From assembly GCA_003996215.1 (NCBI GenBank), contig QJPP01001763.1:186001-250000 (forward strand): 64,000 nt of DNA, written 5' to 3'. Shown in pieces: positions 12,135-23,122 of the stretch. The notes under the pieces were generated by a model. It worked only from the letters and a program-made list of their open reading frames with translations, was not told the DNA's origin and did no database searches. Position 1 is the first letter of the stretch; each line of letters starts with the position of its first letter. Both the position numbers and the translations under genes were made by a program. The stretch comes from Jaltomata sinuosa (Eukaryota; Streptophyta; Magnoliopsida; Solanales; Solanaceae).

Positions 12135-12420
12135 AGCAACAACAACAACAACATATCCAGTGTAGTTTCACAAAGTGAGGTTTGGGAAAGATAGAGTGTA
12201 ACTGTGTAAGCAAACCTTACCCCTACCTCAATGGTAGAGAGGTTGTTTCTGATAGACCCTCGGCTCAAGGAAAACAATCCAAAGCAGTCCCCGAAAGAAG
12301 TTACGGATGTACAAAAACAACAGATAATAACAAAAACAACAGATAGTAACAGAACATAAATTATGACAAACCAATACGATAATCAAGATACAAGGAACAA
12401 CAGATAGTAACAGAAATCTA
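12135..12420 (-). mobile_element. RTE-type LINE 3' end with TS module
   Basis: A CAACAACAACAACAA tail at the left is followed by the reverse-complement TS module (ACCTTACCCCTACCTCAATG, GATAGACCCTCGGCTCAAGG). It continues into CAACAGATAGTAACAG-type LINE 3' untranslated sequence. It is probably inside the 5' UTR intron of the WEB gene. Confidence 0.7.
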
Positions 12421-12734
12421 AGGACAAGGCATATGCATGTATGCAATAGCGCACGCAGAATTTTACGTAAGTGGTATTGGCATACTGTCACAATTCGGCA
12501 CGTAAATGAGTTTTTTTTTTCTTCAAAATTGGGGGTAGGGGAAGGGAAAACGGGGGAAGGGATTACAAGGTGGGAAATCGAACCTCTCACTAATAAAGTG
12601 AAAGTTCATGTAGTCAACCAATTGAGCTACTAAGTTTCCCTGTAAATGAGTTTTTCTCGAATTGATATTTACTTTTTGTTACTTTTAGATGGTGTTGATT
12701 TATGTGTATATACCAAATATATTTTCTAATACAC

Positions 12735-13055
12735 ACATATGAGAAAAGGGCAGCCAGGTGGACTATTCATTCAATGTTCACGCAGAGTCAAGGGAATGGA
12801 CACATTCCAAAAGGGTGCCTGACGCAAGAATCAATGATTGTGTCTCACATGAGAAAAGAGCAGCAAGGTGCACAAATCATCCAATGTTCACGCAGAGTCT
12901 AGAGAATGCACGCATTCCAAAAGGGTGCCTGGACGCAAGAACCAATGATTGTGTCACACACACATGAGAAAAGCGTAGCAAGGTGCACAAATCATCCAAT
13001 GTTTAGCAGGGTCTAGGGAATGACCGCATTCCAAAAGGGTGCCTGACGCATGAAT
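12735..13055 (+). repeat. three tandem copies of a roughly 112-bp unit
   Basis: ATGAGAAAAGGGCAGCCAGG, ATGAGAAAAGAGCAGCAAGG and ATGAGAAAAGCGTAGCAAGG begin copies at 12739, 12849 and 12964. Each continues through CATTCCAAAAGGGTGCCTG. The wording resembles a diverged SINE 3' region, so it may be a multiplied SINE fragment. Confidence 0.8.
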
Positions 13056-13064
13056 CTTTTCGTA

Positions 13065-13877
13065 TAGGTCTCAATCTCAAACAAGTCGGGAGACATTATA
13101 CATGCATAATTAACATCTATCACAAATAATACACGCGAAAATATAAAGAGAAAACTCACTTCTTATTCATAAAAGAAAATCCAGGATTTAAGAAATTGTG
13201 ATCTCTATAATTTTCCAAGAAATCACAATTTTTTCCCCCTCTTCTATTTGCAAGAAAATGATCAAATTCTATGAATAGAAAGAAGATGATAATTAAGATG
13301 AGATATGAATGTTTTGTAACATTTGTGTAACACAAGAGGTCCAAAATGTTTGTGATTTCATTTTTTCTGTTTTTATTTGCTGTTCTTTCGGTGATAAAAC
13401 ATTCATTTCCAAAGAGCTTTTAGAGGTTTTCGCGGGATATAAGCGCGAAAAATATAGTGGTAATTACAAGATGATTATTCCCCATCATCCAAATGTATGT
13501 TAAAGGAAAAATAGGAGACTCAAAATAAGTCTGTTACAATTTAAAGAGAAGAAAATAATTTTATAAAAATTTAATGTTTATATTACTGATTTTGTCTTAA
13601 CATTATTCCCACAAAAGTAAACTACCTATGAGCCAACACAATCTTTAACTTCTTAAAAACAGATGGTTGAGGATCTCCCATCCCACCAGTTATTGGAAAA
13701 TTCTAATTTTAATCCTTGTGATAATTAATTAAGTATAATAACTTTTAATTAACTAAAATGTGCCTTTTTGATCCTTTACTTGTGAATATTCATAATTTTT
13801 CTCTATTATTTACTATGTTTTCTTACTTCTGTATGTTCTTTTACTTATTGCACTGATATGCGATACTTGAGCTGAAA
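13065..13877. other. intergenic region upstream of the WEB-family gene
   Basis: AT-rich DNA. It starts with a small LINE-like phrase (GGTCTCAATCTCAAACAAGT) and probably includes the WEB promoter and leader exon near 13150-13300. No coding exon was recognised. Confidence 0.35.
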
Positions 13878-13985
13878 ATCTTACGAAAACAATCTTTCTA
13901 CCTCCACGAGATAAGGGGTCTACTCTACCCTCTTCAAACTCCACTTGTGGGATTTCAATGGGTTTGTTGTCGTTGTACACTGGCA
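13878..13985 (+). mobile_element. degenerate TS/RTE-type SINE-LINE 3' end
   Basis: AACAATCTTTCTACCTCCAC, CTCCACTTGTGGGATTTC and the TTTGTTGTCGTTG tail match the TS module on the plus strand, with internal loss. Confidence 0.6.
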
Positions 13986-14335
13986 CTATATAACTTATGA
14001 CATACAACAAATAACTTTATGTAATAAGCCTCAATTGGTAATACAGAAGAAAGTAAAGCAGATAACAGGCTATAACAAGTTAAAATACACTAATACTGCA
14101 AAAAAAGGTTTATACTGTCAGTGTATACAAATTGAACGCTTAGATCATTGCTTATATAGTTGAACTTCCATACACTGACACTATATAACTTTCTATGATA
14201 AGCATCAGTTGGTAATATAGAAAATAAAGCAGATAACCGGCTATAACAAGTTGAAATACACTAATATTGTATAAAACGTTTATACTGTCAGTGTATATAA
14301 GTTGAACCCTTTGCCCATTGCTTATATAGTTTTCC
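13978..14335. repeat. two diverged tandem copies of a roughly 175-bp unit
   Basis: AAAGCAGATAACAGGCTATA near 14055 recurs as AAAGCAGATAACCGGCTATA near 14227. TTTATACTGTCAGTGTATA and ATTGCTTATATAGTT also recur with the same spacing. The units lie just beyond the alternative last exon of the thiolase gene. Confidence 0.7.
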
Positions 14336-14404
14336 ACAATGAAGTAAAAGATTTAGATGTCTCGCTGCTGTTGGCGCGGATAGTGCAAATAAGCTTTTCC
14401 AGTT

Positions 14405-14438
14405 TCAAAGCGAGGAACGCGCCACCATCCGTACAGGC
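14405..14438 (-). CDS. candidate alternative last exon of the thiolase gene, encoding a PTS1-like tail
   Basis: A TTGCAG acceptor at 14444-14439 opens this exon. The main thiolase stop region reads CTCAT|GTAAGT, so a consensus donor at 15650-15645 overlaps the stop codon. Joining the donor to this acceptor keeps the phase (AT|G) and replaces the stop with ten more codons, giving the end MPVRMVARSSL and a TGA at 14407-14405. SSL is a known minor plant PTS1 peroxisomal signal. Arabidopsis acetoacetyl-CoA thiolase is reported to have splice forms with a PTS1-bearing C-terminus, which supports the reading. The isoform would have 414 residues. Transcript evidence is needed. Confidence 0.6.
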
Positions 14439-14621
14439 CTGCAATATGCAAACACAATGCAGTTAGAAACACACTACTCTGTATCAAATGCAATCCTTAT
14501 ATGGAGTTAATTGCAGTTTAGACTCTACGAACGTTTAGAGTGGCTTAAACCCGAGCTCTTTTGAATTCACTGATGTTTTTAGGAAATATCGCCAAATTTT
14601 CTCAATCAGAAGAGATCAAGC

Positions 14622-14725
14622 TATACAACAACAACATACCCAGTGTGGTCCGACGAAGTGGGGTCTGAGAAGGGTAACGTGTACGCAAACCTTACCCCTA
14701 CCTCATAAAGATAGAGAGATCGAGC
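14622..14725 (-). mobile_element. TS/RTE-type SINE-LINE 3' end
   Basis: CAACAACAACATACCCAGTG, GAAGTGGGGTCTGAGAAGGG and ACCTTACCCCTACCTC are the reverse-complement TS module. It lies in the candidate 3' intron of the thiolase gene. Confidence 0.75.
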
Positions 14726-14834
14726 TATCATATTTAAAAGACCATGGAACGACTAGAATTTAATGTACTTCCTTTCTTGTTCTTTATTTGGTGAAGAGTT
14801 GACTATGCAAGTTTTATTTTGTAGTTCTAGAATG

Positions 14835-14975
14835 GGTCTCCCTTGAGCTAAGGGTCTATCGGAAACAATTTCTCTATCTTCACAAGATAGGGGTAAGGCT
14901 GCGTACACACCACCCTCCCCAAACCGATTTATGGGATTACACTAGGTATGTTGTTGTTGTTGTTGTTGTCTCCCT
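14835..14975 (+). mobile_element. TS/RTE-type SINE-LINE 3' end with TTG tail
   Basis: GGGTCTATCGGAAACAATTT, GATAGGGGTAAGGCTGCGTA and GGGATTACACTAGG lead into GTTGTTGTTGTTGTTGTTG. With the copy at 14622 it forms an inverted pair that could fold in the transcript. Confidence 0.8.
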
Positions 14976-15646
14976 GAAGAGAAGATGTGATCGAAGAGGA
15001 AAATGACGATACTTTCATAGTTCAAGGACATTGTAAAAGGCAAAGCATAGGTACCCCCAAGTGTAGGCCATATTTGGCCAAACGAAACATATTATGCAAA
15101 AACAATATATTTTCTAAGATAATTTTCTAGTGTTTTGTTGGACATAAAGGTTTATGGCATGCAATAGCTGAGGATGTCATGAGGCGACGCATTTTGGACT
15201 GCTCTTCACTGATAGATGTGAATGTGAGAGTGGAAACAATATTTGCAAGCTAGTGGATGCAAGTGGCATCGAGTAGGAACAGAGAAAATTTTAGCGCAAA
15301 GCGTTCTCCTCAAAGTTCTTTATTACACAGAAGACAAAAGGAGAAAAAATTACTTGATTCCTGAAATCTGCCATGCACCAGTAGGGTCTAACATGTACAT
15401 TTTCCTATAATGAATAAATACAAATACGCTCATCTAACAATCTTCCGGTTTAGACTTTTATATTCAGTTGAGCATGGTTCAGAAGTACAGGATGCAATTT
15501 TTCCTAAGCCTAGTTTCAGATTTATGTTTGCGGTTGAGCAAAACCACTGTAGCCAAAAGGACGAGAAATAGAGAAAACAAAGTTGCCCGAGAAATTTCAA
15601 GCGGTTGAATAGCGAATAAATCTTCAACTTCACAAAAAAAAGAGAC

Positions 15647-18600
15647 TTACATGAGCTCTACAACGAGGGAAGATGCGCCTCCTCCCCCGTTACAGATTCC
15701 GGCAACACCAAACTTCCCATTGTTTTGCTTCAATACCTGAACCATAGTTGCATTTGTGTGAGACAAATCAAAAGCAGCAACTTTGTGCAGATACTATTCA
15801 GTTGTCCATTACTAAAACAATCTATCAATATCCATCTACTCCCTCCGTTTCAATTTGTTCGTCGGGTTTTGACTTGGCACGGAGTTTAAGAAAGTAAAGA
15901 AGACTTTTGAATCTTGTGGTCTTAAACTAAAGATATGTAGAATATAACCAAAATGCCCTTTAATCTTGCGGTCTTAAACATGACACGTGGAAAGTTAGAA
16001 CTAAAGAGTTGCCAAAAAGAGAAAGAGACATTCTTATTGAAATGGACTAAAAAGGAAAGTAAGACAAACAAATTGAAACGGAGGGAGTATAAAATATGGC
16101 CATTCATATCAAATCAATGACTAGCAGAATATGAAAGTTTAATTGCTTAAGATTAATAGCTAGAGGAAGAAGTCGCCAACATACCCCTAAAAGAGTTACC
16201 AGAATCCTAGCTCCACTGCACCCTAAAGGATGTCCCAATGACACAGCTCCACCATGTGCATTAAGTTTTCCCTGTGACCAGAGAACATAATTATACCGGG
16301 ATTGAGAAAGAGACAGGATGGGAATTGGATGAATTGATTAGATATCAAACAAAATTATCAAATCTAAATTTGCCACGATATTTCACTACGCAAGCATCCA
16401 ATGGGAAAATGTCAAAAGTAAAGTGCACAGCAATCGGAGACTCACCGAATTCAGATTGAGCAGTCTTTGATTGGCCAGAGCCACAACCTGTGAAGGAAAC
16501 ATGATAAATTATGGCCAAGCGAGAAAAGATAGAGTCAGAAGGGGCATAGTACAGATTCTTACGGAGAACGCTTCATTTATTTCGTAATAATCAATTTGAG
16601 ATGACTCAAGGCCAGAATTCTTAATTGCTTTTGGTATTGCAAGAGCTGGAGCTGTTGGAAATAACTCAGGTGCCTGCGGAATAAATCTAGTTAGACAAGT
16701 CACAGTAAGTTGTAAAACTCAGACAACAAAAGAAAATTCTCTTCTACCTGAGCTGCATCTGCAAATCCTCTGATCCTACCAATTATTTGCAATCCAAGTT
16801 CAAGTGCCTTTTGTCCACTGACCAGTACTAATGCTGCAGCGCCATCACTAGAGTTACAGCATACAAGAGGTCAAAACAAAGCAAATGAGCTTACTTTCTA
16901 CATAAAGCAGCGCTAAACACAGAACTGTGTCATGAAATTTTTTAAAGGAACTCTAGGAGCAGGTTCTTATTACTATCATATGTTTCAAGGACGCTAAAAT
17001 AAATGCATGAAAAGAAATTTGTCGGCTGAGCATGCCCATGAGCTAAGGCAGTGAAAGAGAGACAGACATAGAATACCTTATAATGGAAGCATTGCCTGCA
17101 GTAACGGAACCTCCATTCTCCTTGAAATTTGGTCTAAGCTTTCTTAGTTTGGAGGCATCGAACTAGCAAAACAACAATGAAAAGAGGTTCAACGTGCTGA
17201 TAGGTAAAATAAGTAACTCGGAAGATCAAGGGATCATTTCCATTCAGAACTTGGAAAACAAGCATGGACAGATATAATTTTTATCAAGAATGTATGGAAG
17301 GAGACTGGGAAATCAAGTTTATGTGCTTGACACTGTGCAGGGGAAAGAATACCACTCGTGAAAATTGCCAGGTCTGCTACCCGAGTATAACTGATTGAAA
17401 TTAAATAAGAAAATGGACAAAGAACATTTACCAGTGACATTAATTGCACATTGAAGCATTAGTTTACTTCACAGTTCACAAGATAGAATATTAGGGAATA
17501 TATTGCTCAGGGATTGCGTACAGCTAATCAGGCGAAAATTCCCAGGTTAAGGGGTGAAAGTAGGTGTAAAGGATAGAGTAAAAAGGTAAAGAAGATCATA
17601 AAAGTTTGCATGGAAACCAAAAAAACAGATTAAGATTCAGTACTATACATCAGTTTGTTAACCAATCTGATTCACCTTTATTAAACCTTCATCTTTATCA
17701 ACAACTGTAGATGGTCTTCCTCTTCCACCAGAAATTTCTACCTGGCATGAACATCAAAAGTTTAATCCAAACTCTCAACTTTCTGAAGCATCATTTTACA
17801 CCTAAGAGAAGACTGTAAAATCTCACCGGAACTATTTCCCATGCAAATGCACCACTACGCTGTGCAGCAATTCCTCGCTCAAAGCTTTGAATAGCATAAG
17901 AATCCTGGAAAAAAATGTGAAGATAAAGCACAGCCAGAAAGTTCAATACACAATCATGTTTAAGGCCTTGCTTCAAGATAACAATACAGCTCTAAGATTT
18001 ACATAAAAAATACCCAGCTACTACTTCCCACGGAAGGAAAAGTAAGAAACAGGAGGCAGAAACCCCTGTAAGAAAGAGGTTGATAACAAGAAATTTACAT
18101 GTTTGTCCTTTTGATTGATGGAGAAACCTTCTATTGATAAAACAATAATCTTAATGATTTGGGAAGAACTCCCGATACAAGCAAGATACAAAAAGTAGAG
18201 AAACTACAAAAATAGGCGGAGAAATATTATTAAACAGTTGAAGGGCCAGGTCACAAGTAATTTCCAACCACTGAGAAGACCAACTCATGGACAATGAAGA
18301 AAGGGAAACGGTCAACAGGCAGAAGGAGAGAGGAATGACTATAATAAAGAAATGGACCTTGGGTCTAACTCAACCTCAAAAGCTAGCTCAAGAGGTGAGG
18401 ATTTCCCAAGCCATATAAAGAACCAAGTCCCCCATCCCTTAGCCGATGTGGGAGACTCAACAAACTACAAGTTTTTAAAGTGGTTCATAGACGAAGAGAG
18501 AAATCCAGAAAGCTTGAGGTAACAGGAGATATTACCTGCTCTTCTCTTGTGATTTTAAACTGATCAGCACATAGTTCTGCACAGACGCCCATCCCGAAAT

Positions 18601-21096
18601 CATTATAGACATCCCAGAGTCCATCTTTCATCAAGCCATCGACTACAGTATCATGCCCAAGCCGGGACCCCTTTCTATCGAAATAAGTAATATCAGAAAC
18701 GACTATGGAAAATGATTTTTACTGTAAGTTATATTTAAACAAATTCTAAGTGGTAGACATCCTCAAAATAGAGCTTCATCAAAGCAGACCAAGAAAATGA
18801 AGACAGAGAAAATCCTTAAAGGACATTGTCATCCGACAATCAGAGGAACAAAGTTCTTTCAGAGGATTATGAGTTGCCTCGTGTAGATCCAATCTAGAAT
18901 ATCAAGAAACAGCCTAATACAAAGATATAATGCATAAATTTGAATGCAATGGTATAGTGTCTTCCACCAAAATTGCCTATTTCACATGGGCTGGATGTAA
19001 CAAGCTACAATTTGAGGCATTGCAAACTTTAATACATGCAAATCTTCCCAGAGAATAAAAAATCTAACGCTTGATTTCTCATTTTCACGTAAGGAAGATA
19101 ATTTAGTAAGGACAGCTTTGCAGCCACAATAGATTGAAGAATTGAACATTATTGATGGAAGAAAGACAGGAAAAACACTAACACTTCCTGTGCTTCGTCT
19201 CTCTTTTCTTTTTTATTCTTGTTTCTTGGGAGTTTCCCATTTTATTATTATCCAGATACATACAATCATTAGAACCAAAAATCAGACCTTGCTTGAGTTA
19301 GGTATTTTGGTACATTCGACATGCTTTCCATGCCACCAGTCACAACGATATCATTGGTTCCTGATTGTATAGTCTGTGCTGCAATCATTGTTGCTACAAC
19401 AAACGTAAACATGTCAGGAAAAAAACATGATAGAAATAATCGAAATGTACAGATACAGATCCTACCTTTAAGTCCTGAAGAACACACTTTGTTAATAGTC
19501 GTGCAAATCACTGAAGTAGGTATCCCAGCTCCTAAGGCAGCCTGTCTAGCAGGGGCTTGACCTAAGTTTGCACTGAGAACATTTCCAAAGAAGACCTCTT
19601 GAACAAGGGATGGGTCTACATTTGCTCTCTTAAGAGCAGCTACAGGCGTAACAGATATATCGGAAGGTTGTCAACATAACCAACTAAGCAAATGGACATA
19701 AGATAACTTATGGAAAGTAAGCTATCTATTACTCTCACCTCGGATTGCTACAGAACCAAGCTCTGTAGCAGATAAGGACGAGAGAGAACCAAGGAAACCA
19801 CCCATAGGCGTTCGAGCAACACCCACAATGCATACATCTGGAATTTCAAACATTTTGTTATACATATATGAGACAAATCCCAAAACTAAAAATATTTGGT
19901 GTTAACAAGCAGATCTTTACGGCACCCAAGGTGTGGCCTAGTAGTCAATGAAGTGGATTGAGAATCGTGAGGTCTCAAGTCCCTAGCTAGGCAAAAACAC
20001 TAGGTGATTTATTCTCAACCGTCCAAGTTTGAACGATAGAGTTAATCAGTACCTGTATTGGTGGAACGTAGCAGGTACCAGAGGTGTGCCCAAGCTGGCC
20101 GGACACCATAGTTATAATAAAAATCATATCTTTAGGATCAGTTTATTTAGTGCTACAACAGTACCAGTAAATTGTTGAAATTAAGCATGTCTAGACAAAT
20201 GGAGTAAAAAACAATCACAACTTACATATATGTATTCAGAATTCTAACCAAACAAACACTAATGGCACCAAACTACTCCCTTTATCCCAATTTGTTTGGT
20301 ACTAATACAATTTGAAGAGTCAAAAAAGAATATATCTTCTAATTATGTAAAATTTTATTTTAAAAATAAATAAATTCAGACGAGTAAACTCACTAACGGA
20401 AATCTTAGGGCCCGTTTGGCCATGAAATGTTTTCACTTTTTCCCGGAGTTGAACTCCGAAAAACACGTTTGGCCATAAAATTTCAAAAAATTCTACTTTT
20501 ACTTTTTTTCAAGAATTTTCAGAAATTCCAAAAACAACAAAAAGTTGTTTTCACTTTTTCCACTCCAAATACCCACAAAATTTTTAAAATAACTCTAATT
20601 TATTTCACGGCCAAATACAACTCCAATTTCCAAGTATCATTTTTCACTTTGAAAACAAAATTTGAGGATAGCCCTGTGCACTAAAGCTCCCGCTATGTGC
20701 AAGGTCCGGGGAAGGGCCCGACCACAAGGATCTATTTTACGCAACCTTACCTTGCATTTCTGCAAGAGACTGTTTCCAAAGGCTTGAACCCGTGACCACC
20801 TGATCACATGACAATAACTTTACCAATTACTCAAGGCTCCAAAATCTGTTTTTTTTCTATTTTTACAATGAAACATGGCCAAACGCCTACTTAATAGCAC
20901 AATTGATTCACTACTTGAACTTTCACTTTATTGACAGTTCAATTCCCCACCCAACAAAAAAAAAACCCACCATCCATACAACTATACAAAGCTAAACTAA
21001 ACAACAACGGAAATTATGAAAACCCCATGAGACAAAAAAATGAAAAAAGAAAGAATTACCTCGAGGTTTAATGGAATCATTAACCATCTTTGCCAT
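15647..21096 (-). CDS. AACT: acetyl-CoA C-acetyltransferase (acetoacetyl-CoA thiolase)
   Basis: Thirteen exons encode 404 residues: 21060-21096, 19739-19837, 19466-19639, 19288-19393, 18536-18674, 17827-17904, 17676-17741, 17077-17162, 16748-16847, 16563-16673, 16446-16487, 16185-16271 and 15647-15736. Every junction is GT-AG and keeps phase. The thiolase signatures are intact: VCIVGVARTPMGGFLGSLSS, the acyl-accepting Cys98 in NKVCSSG, NEAFS, GGAVSLGHPLGCSGAR with His360, and ICNGGGGAS with Cys390. The enzyme condenses two acetyl-CoA into acetoacetyl-CoA, the first step of the cytosolic mevalonate pathway. There is no N-terminal transit peptide, which fits a cytosolic form. The stop codon overlaps a strong splice donor, so a longer isoform using 14405-14438 is likely. 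Introns carry a Stowaway-like MITE, an Au-like SINE and a nested MITE/SINE. A TATA box lies at 21299-21306. Confidence 0.96.
15837..16090. mobile_element. Stowaway-like MITE in thiolase intron 12
   Basis: CTCCCTCCGTTTCAATTTGT at the left and CAAATTGAAACGGAGGGAG at the right form near-perfect inverted termini flanked by TA. Full-length copy of about 250 bp. Confidence 0.85.
18355..18475. repeat. LTR-like repeat fragment in a thiolase intron
   Basis: On the minus strand it begins TGTTGAGTCTCCCACATCGG, wording typical of plant retroelement ends, and includes CTCTTGAGCTAGCTTTTGAG. Only a fragment is present and no partner LTR was seen. Confidence 0.4.
18675..19287 (-). other. thiolase intron 4
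   Basis: AT-rich intron of about 600 bp. No exon or repeat was recognised. Confidence 0.4.
19921..20125 (+). mobile_element. Au-like SINE in thiolase intron 1
   Basis: GGTGTGGCCTAGTAGTCAAT (A-box region), CACTAGGTGATTTATTCTC, GAACGTAGCAGGTACCAG and the ending AAGCTGGCCGGACACCAT match the Au SINE family in order, followed by an A-rich tail. Confidence 0.85.
20275..20400. mobile_element. Stowaway-like MITE fragment
   Basis: ACTCCCTTTATCCCAATTTG resembles the Stowaway-like terminus seen elsewhere in the window. The opposite end is missing. Confidence 0.4.
20409..20890. mobile_element. MITE-like element with GGCCCGTTTGGCCATG termini and a nested SINE
   Basis: GGCCCGTTTGGCCATGAAAT at the left is matched by ACATGGCCAAACGCCTA at the right. 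A tRNA-derived SINE is inserted inside it at 20672-20850, so the MITE is the older insertion. Confidence 0.6.
20672..20850 (-). mobile_element. tRNA-derived Solanaceae SINE (type ending GTGCACCGGGCTGCC)
   Basis: In reverse complement it reads GGAGCC, a degenerate A box, the B-box-like GGTCACGGGTTCAAGCC, TTGCAGAAATGCAAGG, TTGTGGTCGGGCCCTTCC and AGCGGGAGCTTTAGTGCAC. It is a SolS-type SINE inserted in an older MITE. Confidence 0.8.
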
Positions 21097-21298
21097 TAGA
21101 TTTTCCCCCAAAATGATCAATCAAGAACCAAAAATGAATACGATCCAATTCAACTTATGTTTGAGCCAAGACAAATTAACTACAGAAGAACCAGTTCCTA
21201 TGAAGAATCAATTTTTAAGGGATCAAAGCTTTTACACTAAACAAGATTATCAAAAGAAGTTTTTTTCCAATAATTTTTAGTGAAGATTTTGGGTTGTG

Positions 21299-21306
21299 TA
21301 TTTATA
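21299..21306 (-). promoter_or_regulatory. TATA box of the thiolase gene
   Basis: The minus strand reads TATAAATA about 200 bp upstream of the start codon, within GTATAAATACACAACCC. The position suggests a leader of roughly 170 nt. Confidence 0.55.
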
Positions 21307-21359
21307 CAGCTTGCTTAAACATGATTAGCAATTGCATAGAATTGCGTGCCAATATGATA

Positions 21360-21612
21360 TTACTCTCTCCGTTTCAATTTGTTTAGCATACTTTTCTTTT
21401 AGTCCGTTTAAAAAAGAATATCTTTTTTTTTTAGAAACTCTTTAATTTCAACTTTTTACGTGGCATATTCAAGACCACAAGATTAAAAAATATTTTAATA
21501 CATTTAACATATCTTTAATTTAAGACCACAAGTTTCAAAAGTTTTTTTTTACTTTCTTAAATTCCGTGCAAAATTAAAATATGCCAAATAAATTGAAACA
21601 GAAGGAGTATAT
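21360..21612. mobile_element. Stowaway-like MITE upstream of the thiolase gene
   Basis: CTCTCTCCGTTTCAATTTGT at the left and AATTGAAACAGAAGGAG at the right are inverted termini flanked by TA. Confidence 0.75.
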
Positions 21613-21949
21613 ATTAAAAAATGAAATCATTTATAAAAGGCATAATACTAATTCACATGAATTGTCACGTAAGATGTGTGTATACTTATTTAATTTTATA
21701 TAAATTTAAATATTTATTTGTGTACTCTTAAAATATAAAGGGTATATATATAACAGTCGTAAAATTTAAAGACATACTAAATTTAAAACAGATTTGTAAA
21801 GTATTACAAAAATCAATTGAATTTGGAAATCTCCTTCCTAAAATAAATATCACATTTTCTAACTAATTCCTTTTAAAAAAGAAGTAATTCTTTTAAAATT
21901 TTGAAAAGATTTAATTTTATGATTATTTATAAATGTTATTTTAGTTATA

Positions 21950-22195
21950 TACTCCATCCGTCTCAATTTATGTTGCACGTTTGACTTCACACAAAGTTTT
22001 TTTTAAAAAAAGAAGACTTTTAAAACTTGTGATCTAAAACAAATATTAGATATTTGTATGACTATAAATCATTCAAACAAGGATAAAAAGAATTTTTTTA
22101 AAATTAAATTATTTCTAATTGTGAAAATGTGACATTCTCTTTTGGACAGACGAAAAAGGAAATGATGTCATATAAATTGGGATAGATGGAGTAAT
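21950..22195. mobile_element. Stowaway-like MITE
   Basis: CTCCATCCGTCTCAATTTAT and ATAAATTGGGATAGATGGAG are imperfect inverted termini flanked by TA. Confidence 0.75.
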
Positions 22196-22769
22196 ATCTA
22201 AACTCAATATCGTCGATTACTGTGATCTGCTTTTTGTGTAAACATATGCTAAACGTATTTAATTGGGTAAAAGTTTTAAATTAGATTGTTCTACTTCAAA
22301 ATTCAATGATATTTTTGTTGTGCAAATATTAAATAGAAGATCTTTATAGATGGTATTCTTTTAATTCAAATCGTAACTGGACATAAAAGATCATTTCATT
22401 TCAAATTTGGAATCAATTTGACTTGAATTCCTAGATTTATCCTCAATGATAAGTTTCATAGTCACACAATGATATTTAGTTGACTTGAATTTCTGAATTT
22501 ATCCTCAATGACAAGTTTCATAGTCACATAATTATATGACATGTTCAAAATCTCATAAGGATTATAACACTTTTCCTCCGTTCACTTTTAGTTGTTCACT
22601 ATATTAAAAATAATAACAATATTCTCATCTTTGTTTCTTTAAATATACACTATATTATAGAGATAATGGTAAAAGAAAAAAAGAGACTTGAAATATAATT
22701 TTCTTTTTTGCGAGTTTCATATCTGAACTATCATGTATTTGCATTTCCTACATGAACAATCACTTTTTT

Positions 22770-22930
22770 GATAATTCGGTGCACGAAGCATCCCGCATTC
22801 ACGTACGGTTGGTGAAGAGCCACACCCCAAGGGAGTAAGATGTAGATAGCCTGATTCCACGTCTCAAATCCGTGACTTATAAGTCGCACAGAAACAATTT
22901 TTACCATTGCCCAAGATTCCCCTTTAGGAA
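22770..22930 (-). mobile_element. tRNA-derived SINE of the GGATGCTTTGTGCACC type
   Basis: GGTGCACGAAGCATCCCGCA, GCCACACCCCAAGGG and the B-box-like ATCCGTGACTTATAAGTC are the reverse complement of the SINE whose plus-strand copies lie near 54170 and 63270. Confidence 0.65.
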
Positions 22931-23122
22931 ATGCAACTAAAAGATTACTAATTTCCTCTACAAAATAGAAGGTGTAGAGTATGTATTATTGTGCCATCAA
23001 ACTGAATATCAACTCATTACACAAATTCAAAACTACCTTCCTTTTGTTGCTAAGTGCACTACATAAGATTTTCAAACCCCAGTTATAAACAATTAAGAAA
23101 TGCATTGATACACATTGATTGT

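Noticed and set aside
14353..14438. Alternative reading of the candidate thiolase last exon (GWWRVPRFETGKAYLHYP frame)
   Set aside because: It looks protein-like but needs a phase-1 upstream exon that I could not find. The phase of the thiolase donor selects the other frame, ending SSL.
15347..15415. Possible small thiolase exon reading MYMLDPTGAWQISG
   Set aside because: No clear acceptor or phase match and no family similarity at this place.
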